From Segatella paludivivens DSM 17968 = JCM 13650 (GTDB lineage: Bacteria > Bacteroidota > Bacteroidia > Bacteroidales > Bacteroidaceae): a stretch of DNA of 64,000 nucleotides. Positions 61,439 through 64,000 of this stretch are shown piece after piece. Every line of letters begins with the position of its first letter. Within the stretch, counting starts at the first letter, position 1. The stretch lies in assembly GCF_000373185.1 (NCBI RefSeq), contig NZ_KB890686.1, forward strand, positions 35,917 through 99,916. The letters run 5' to 3'. Both the position numbers and the translations under genes were made by a program. The notes beneath the pieces are model-generated. The model made no database searches, was not told where the DNA came from, and saw only the letters and a program-made list of their open reading frames with translations.

Positions 61439-61954
61439 TTATAAAGATCCTTTATCCTTAGCATTTCTAGCATATTCAAATAATGCTAAAGGCAAATGAC
61501 AATATCCATTCGGATTTTTATCTAGATAATCTTGATGATATTCTTCAGCTGCATAGAAATTTTGAAGGGCTTTAATTTCAACAGCTATTGGTTCGGATAA
61601 TTCTTTTTGCTGTTGATTAAAAACTTTCTCTATGACAGGAAGCTGATCTTTAGATGTATAGTAGACACCTGTACGATATTGTGTACCACAATCACCACCT
61701 TGTTTGTTCACACTTACCGGATCAATCGCTTTGAAGTACATATTAAGTAAAAACTCAAGATTTATTTTCTTCTCATCATATTTAATATACACTGTTTCTG
61801 CAAAGCCGGTCGTATCAGTGCACACTTCTTTATATGTCGGATTTTCAGTATGTCCATTTGCAAATCCAACTTTTGTTTCCAATACTCCGTCTATTTGTTT
61901 GAAGAAATGTTCTGTTCCCCAGAAACATCCTCCGGCTAAATATATTTCTTTCAT
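61439..61954 (-). CDS. msrA: Peptide methionine sulfoxide reductase MsrA
   Basis: About 171 residues. The catalytic motif GCFWGTEHFF is near residue 9; later YKEVCTDTTGFAETV, DPVSVNKQGGDCGTQYRTGVYY and AAEEYHQDYL are all MsrA marks. I choose ATG 61954 (MKEIYLAGG). The frame also opens with TTG at 61963, but that lies within the -7 box. The mRNA would have at most a few leader bases. No msrB is fused or adjacent. Confidence 0.96.
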   Translation of the reverse strand: MKEIYLAGGCFWGTEHFFKQIDGVLETKVGFANGHTENPTYKEVCTDTTGFAETVYIKYDEKKINLEFLLNMYFKAIDPVSVNKQGGDCGTQYRTGVYYTSKDQLPVIEKVFNQQQKELSEPIAVEIKALQNFYAAEEYHQDYLDKNPNGYCHLPLALFEYARNAKDKGSL

Positions 61955-61960
61955 AATATA

Positions 61961-61968
61961 CAAAGATA
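61961..61968 (-). promoter_or_regulatory. -7 box next to the msrA start
   Basis: Minus-strand TATCTTTG ends 6 bp before the ATG at 61954. Confidence 0.65.
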
Positions 61969-62096
61969 ATAATTAGTTTTCAAAACATATAATATTTTGA
62001 CTATTTTCCCAACAAATGAGGATTGCATAACTTAAAGAACTGTACTTAATAATAAGCCAACGTTCCTAAACTATACCGATCGGTGGTTTTAGAATT

Positions 62097-62159
62097 ATCG
62101 TGAAAACAGTATTCTGTACCAACATCAATACAGAGCCGGCTGGATACTGTTTTCACGAT
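62097..62159. repeat. 16-bp perfect inverted repeat with nested stem
   Basis: Arms ATCGTGAAAACAGTAT (62097-62112) and its complement (62144-62159). The 31-nt spacer contains a second stem TCTGTA (62113-62118)/TACAGA (62129-62134). No T-run follows. Confidence 0.85.
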
Positions 62160-62181
62160 CACCCGAGAATACGCAGAAGCG

Positions 62182-63195
62182 TTATTTTATATTTCCTACT
62201 TTGATAAGATACTCTGCAATCTGAACGGCATTCAGGGCTGCACCCTTACGGATCTGATCACCTGTTAGCCATAATGTATTTCCATTATCATCGGCTAGAT
62301 CCTTGCGAACACGACCTACATAAACATCATCCTTTCCTGCACTTTCAAGTGGCATTGGATATACATAGTTCTGAGGATCGTCTACAAGAGTTACTCCAGG
62401 AGCAACCTCAAGAGCCTTACGTATTTCAGCAACATCTACAGGTTTTTCTGTTTCAAACCATACACTTTCAGAATGAGAACGAAGAGAACTTACACGTACG
62501 CAAGTGGCACTTGTGCGAACATCGCTGTGCATAATCTTACGAGTCTCGTTATACATCTTCATCTCTTCTTTTGTATAGTCAGTCTCTGTCATTTTATCAA
62601 TCTGTGGAATCACGTTGTAAGCCAACTGATGAGGGAACTTATTAATAGTCTTAACCTCGCCATCCTCAACCAATTCCTTATATTGCTGCTGGAGTTCTGC
62701 CATTGCTGCAGCACCAGCTCCACTTGCACTCTGATAACTAGATATATGGATTTTCTTAATATGGCTGATATCCTCAATAGGCTTCAACACAACAACCATC
62801 ATGATAGTTGTACAGTTTGGGTTTGCAATAATATTGCGTGGTCTGTCAAGAGCATCCTCAGCATTAACCTCAGGCACTACCAAAGGAACATCATTTTCCA
62901 TACGGAAAGCACTTGAATTATCAATCATCACAGCACCATATTTTGTTATGGTCTCTGCAAATTCCTCAGAAGTTCCACCACCAGCAGATGTAAATGCGAT
63001 ATCAACATCTTTGAAATCATCATTATGCTGCAAAAGTTTAACTTCGTAGTCTTTTCCCTTAAAATTGTATTTACTTCCGGCACTGCGTTTAGAGCCAAAT
63101 AAAACTAGTTCATCCATTGGGAAATTCCTTTCTGCAAGAATGCGTAGGAATTCCTGCCCCACGGCTCCACTTGCGCCAACAATTGCTACTTTCAT
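62182..63195 (-). CDS. asd: Aspartate-semialdehyde dehydrogenase
   Basis: A 337-residue enzyme reducing aspartyl phosphate to the semialdehyde, needed for Lys, Met, Thr and diaminopimelate. [18 protein letters not shown] at the N-terminus binds NADP; the catalytic Cys is in [13 protein letters not shown] near 130; [14 protein letters not shown] follows and [16 protein letters not shown] near 235 has the active-site residues. Standard length. Single gene. Confidence 0.97.
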   Translation of the reverse strand: MKVAIVGASGAVGQEFLRILAERNFPMDELVLFGSKRSAGSKYNFKGKDYEVKLLQHNDDFKDVDIAFTSAGGGTSEEFAETITKYGAVMIDNSSAFRMENDVPLVVPEVNAEDALDRPRNIIANPNCTTIMMVVVLKPIEDISHIKKIHISSYQSASGAGAAAMAELQQQYKELVEDGEVKTINKFPHQLAYNVIPQIDKMTETDYTKEEMKMYNETRKIMHSDVRTSATCVRVSSLRSHSESVWFETEKPVDVAEIRKALEVAPGVTLVDDPQNYVYPMPLESAGKDDVYVGRVRKDLADDNGNTLWLTGDQIRKGAALNAVQIAEYLIKVGNIK

Positions 63196-63232
63196 ATTGA
63201 TATCTTTTAAAAAATTAATTTAATTTCAGATG

Positions 63233-63240
63233 CAAAAATA
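63233..63240 (-). promoter_or_regulatory. -7 box for asd
   Basis: Minus-strand TATTTTTG; leader about 35 nt. Confidence 0.6.
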
Positions 63241-63320
63241 CAACTTTTCATATTAATATCATTCAAAAGTGATATTTTTTTTGCACCTTTGCATTATCAT
63301 TTATAAATCGTGCAGCTTTT

Positions 63321-64000
63321 ATGCAAAATATATCGCAATATCTACCGATAACAGATCCGACGTGGATATTCTTCATCGTCCTATGTATCATTCTGTTTGC
63401 CCCTATCCTAATGGGCAAATTGCGTATTCCGCATCTCATAGGAATGATTCTGGCAGGAGTTATCGTCGGACCGCACGGTTTCAACATATTATCACATGAC
63501 AGCTCGTTTGAATTGTTCGGTAAAGTAGGACTTTACTACATCATGTTTCTCGCCGGGCTGGAGATGAACATGGCCGACTTCAAGAAAAATAGAATAAAGA
63601 CTTCAACACATGGTATTCTAGCATTCGCAATACCAATGATCATAGGTTTTGCGCTCAATACGTCGCTACTGAAATATGGAGTTCTTACATCAATACTTCT
63701 TGCAAGTATGTATGCATCGCATACACTCATAGCCTACCCTATCGTATTAAGATACGGATTGTCTCAACAACGAAGTGTTACAATTGCAGCCGGAGCAACA
63801 GCCATTACAGACACATTGACATTGCTTGTTCTAGCCATTGTCGGTGGGATGTTCAAGGGAGAAGTTAATGGCTTTTTTTGGTTTATGCTGGCAATAAAAC
63901 TCTTCATCGTATTCTTTATCATCATATATTTCTTCCCACGAATGGCAAGATACTTCTTTCAACGATATGAAGAGAATGTTACACAATTCATATTCGTACT
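63321..64000 (+). CDS. CPA2/Kef-type cation:proton antiporter, 5' part
   Basis: The frame from ATG 63321 is open to the window edge (226 codons), so the gene is cut off. It encodes helices from the start (WIFFIVLCIILFAPILM), followed by LRIPHLIGMILAGVIVGPHGFNIL, YYIMFLAGLEMNM and SMYASHTLIAYPIVLRYGLS, the pattern of CPA2 sodium or potassium:proton antiporters. AAGATAITDTLTLLVLAIVGG continues the transport domain. Any C-terminal regulatory domain lies outside. Confidence 0.92.
   Translation, partial: MQNISQYLPITDPTWIFFIVLCIILFAPILMGKLRIPHLIGMILAGVIVGPHGFNILSHDSSFELFGKVGLYYIMFLAGLEMNMADFKKNRIKTSTHGILAFAIPMIIGFALNTSLLKYGVLTSILLASMYASHTLIAYPIVLRYGLSQQRSVTIAAGATAITDTLTLLVLAIVGGMFKGEVNGFFWFMLAIKLFIVFFIIIYFFPRMARYFFQRYEENVTQFIFV

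Overview
The window is chromosomal DNA from a member of the Bacteroidales, most likely Prevotella/Segatella or a close relative. It is AT-rich. Many genes carry the Bacteroidetes -7 promoter box TAnnTTTG (often TAACTTTG or TATCTTTG) and few have Shine-Dalgarno sequences. The gene content fits: a SusC/SusD glycan locus, an ExbB-ExbD-ExbD-TonB operon, a PorT-like protein, BACON domains, a FimB/Mfa2-like lipoprotein, and DUF4831, DUF6377 and DUF3098 proteins. I found no rRNA, tRNA, CRISPR array, insertion sequence or prophage.

Layout. 1-7.1 kb: an aminotransferase, then the TonB energy-transduction operon with a PstS-like lipoprotein and a TPR protein. 7.2-13.6 kb: a small ferredoxin, PorT-like barrel, split 5'-nucleotidase pair, L19, a stand-alone AICAR transformylase and a LytM (M23) protein. 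13.6-19.4 kb: the hpt-adk-obgE-pgeF operon facing a bifunctional NAD(P)HX repair enzyme. 19.9-21.2 kb: two tandem deoxynucleoside kinases. 21.3-32.9 kb: a beta-glucan utilisation locus (SusC, SusD, surface glycan-binding protein, GH16, GH3) followed by a DUF6377 membrane regulator broken by an in-frame TAG. 33.4-38.3 kb: MurQ, class II aldolase, a FucP-type transporter and GH43. 38.4-38.8 kb: twin copies of a small RNA. 38.8-48.8 kb: a large receiver-domain/PEP-synthase-like protein, GSCFA protein, YfhO protein, and asnB-amt. 49.1-54 kb: mtnN-luxS, a fimbrial-type lipoprotein with an outer-membrane barrel, and TypA. 54.1-58.9 kb: S15, then the ftsX-DUF3098-uppP-truB-queA-folK operon. 59-64 kb: lipocalin, radical SAM protein, a 1.15 kb gap with iteron-like repeats, msrA, asd and the start of a CPA2 antiporter.

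How it fits together. The TonB operon can power the SusC transporter. The SusCD/SGBP/GH16/GH3 set would bind, cut, import and finish a beta-1,3 or mixed-linkage glucan. The GH43-FucP pair looks like a small pentoside or hexose module. asnB-amt is nitrogen assimilation. mtnN-luxS is the detoxification and AI-2 pathway. The ftsX operon couples cell division, lipid carrier recycling and tRNA modification.

Most noteworthy: (1) the L19 and S15 leaders share a small bulged hairpin with compensating stem changes; (2) twin ~64-nt promoter-to-terminator RNAs; (3) the nonsense-interrupted regulator beside the glucan locus; (4) two receiver-like domains fused to a PPDK-type ATP-binding domain without the phospho-histidine domain; (5) a 16-bp hairpin with U-run that contains the start codon of an outer-membrane protein; (6) several genes whose -7 box nearly touches the ATG, suggesting leaderless mRNAs. 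All functions are read from sequence by eye; no database search was run.
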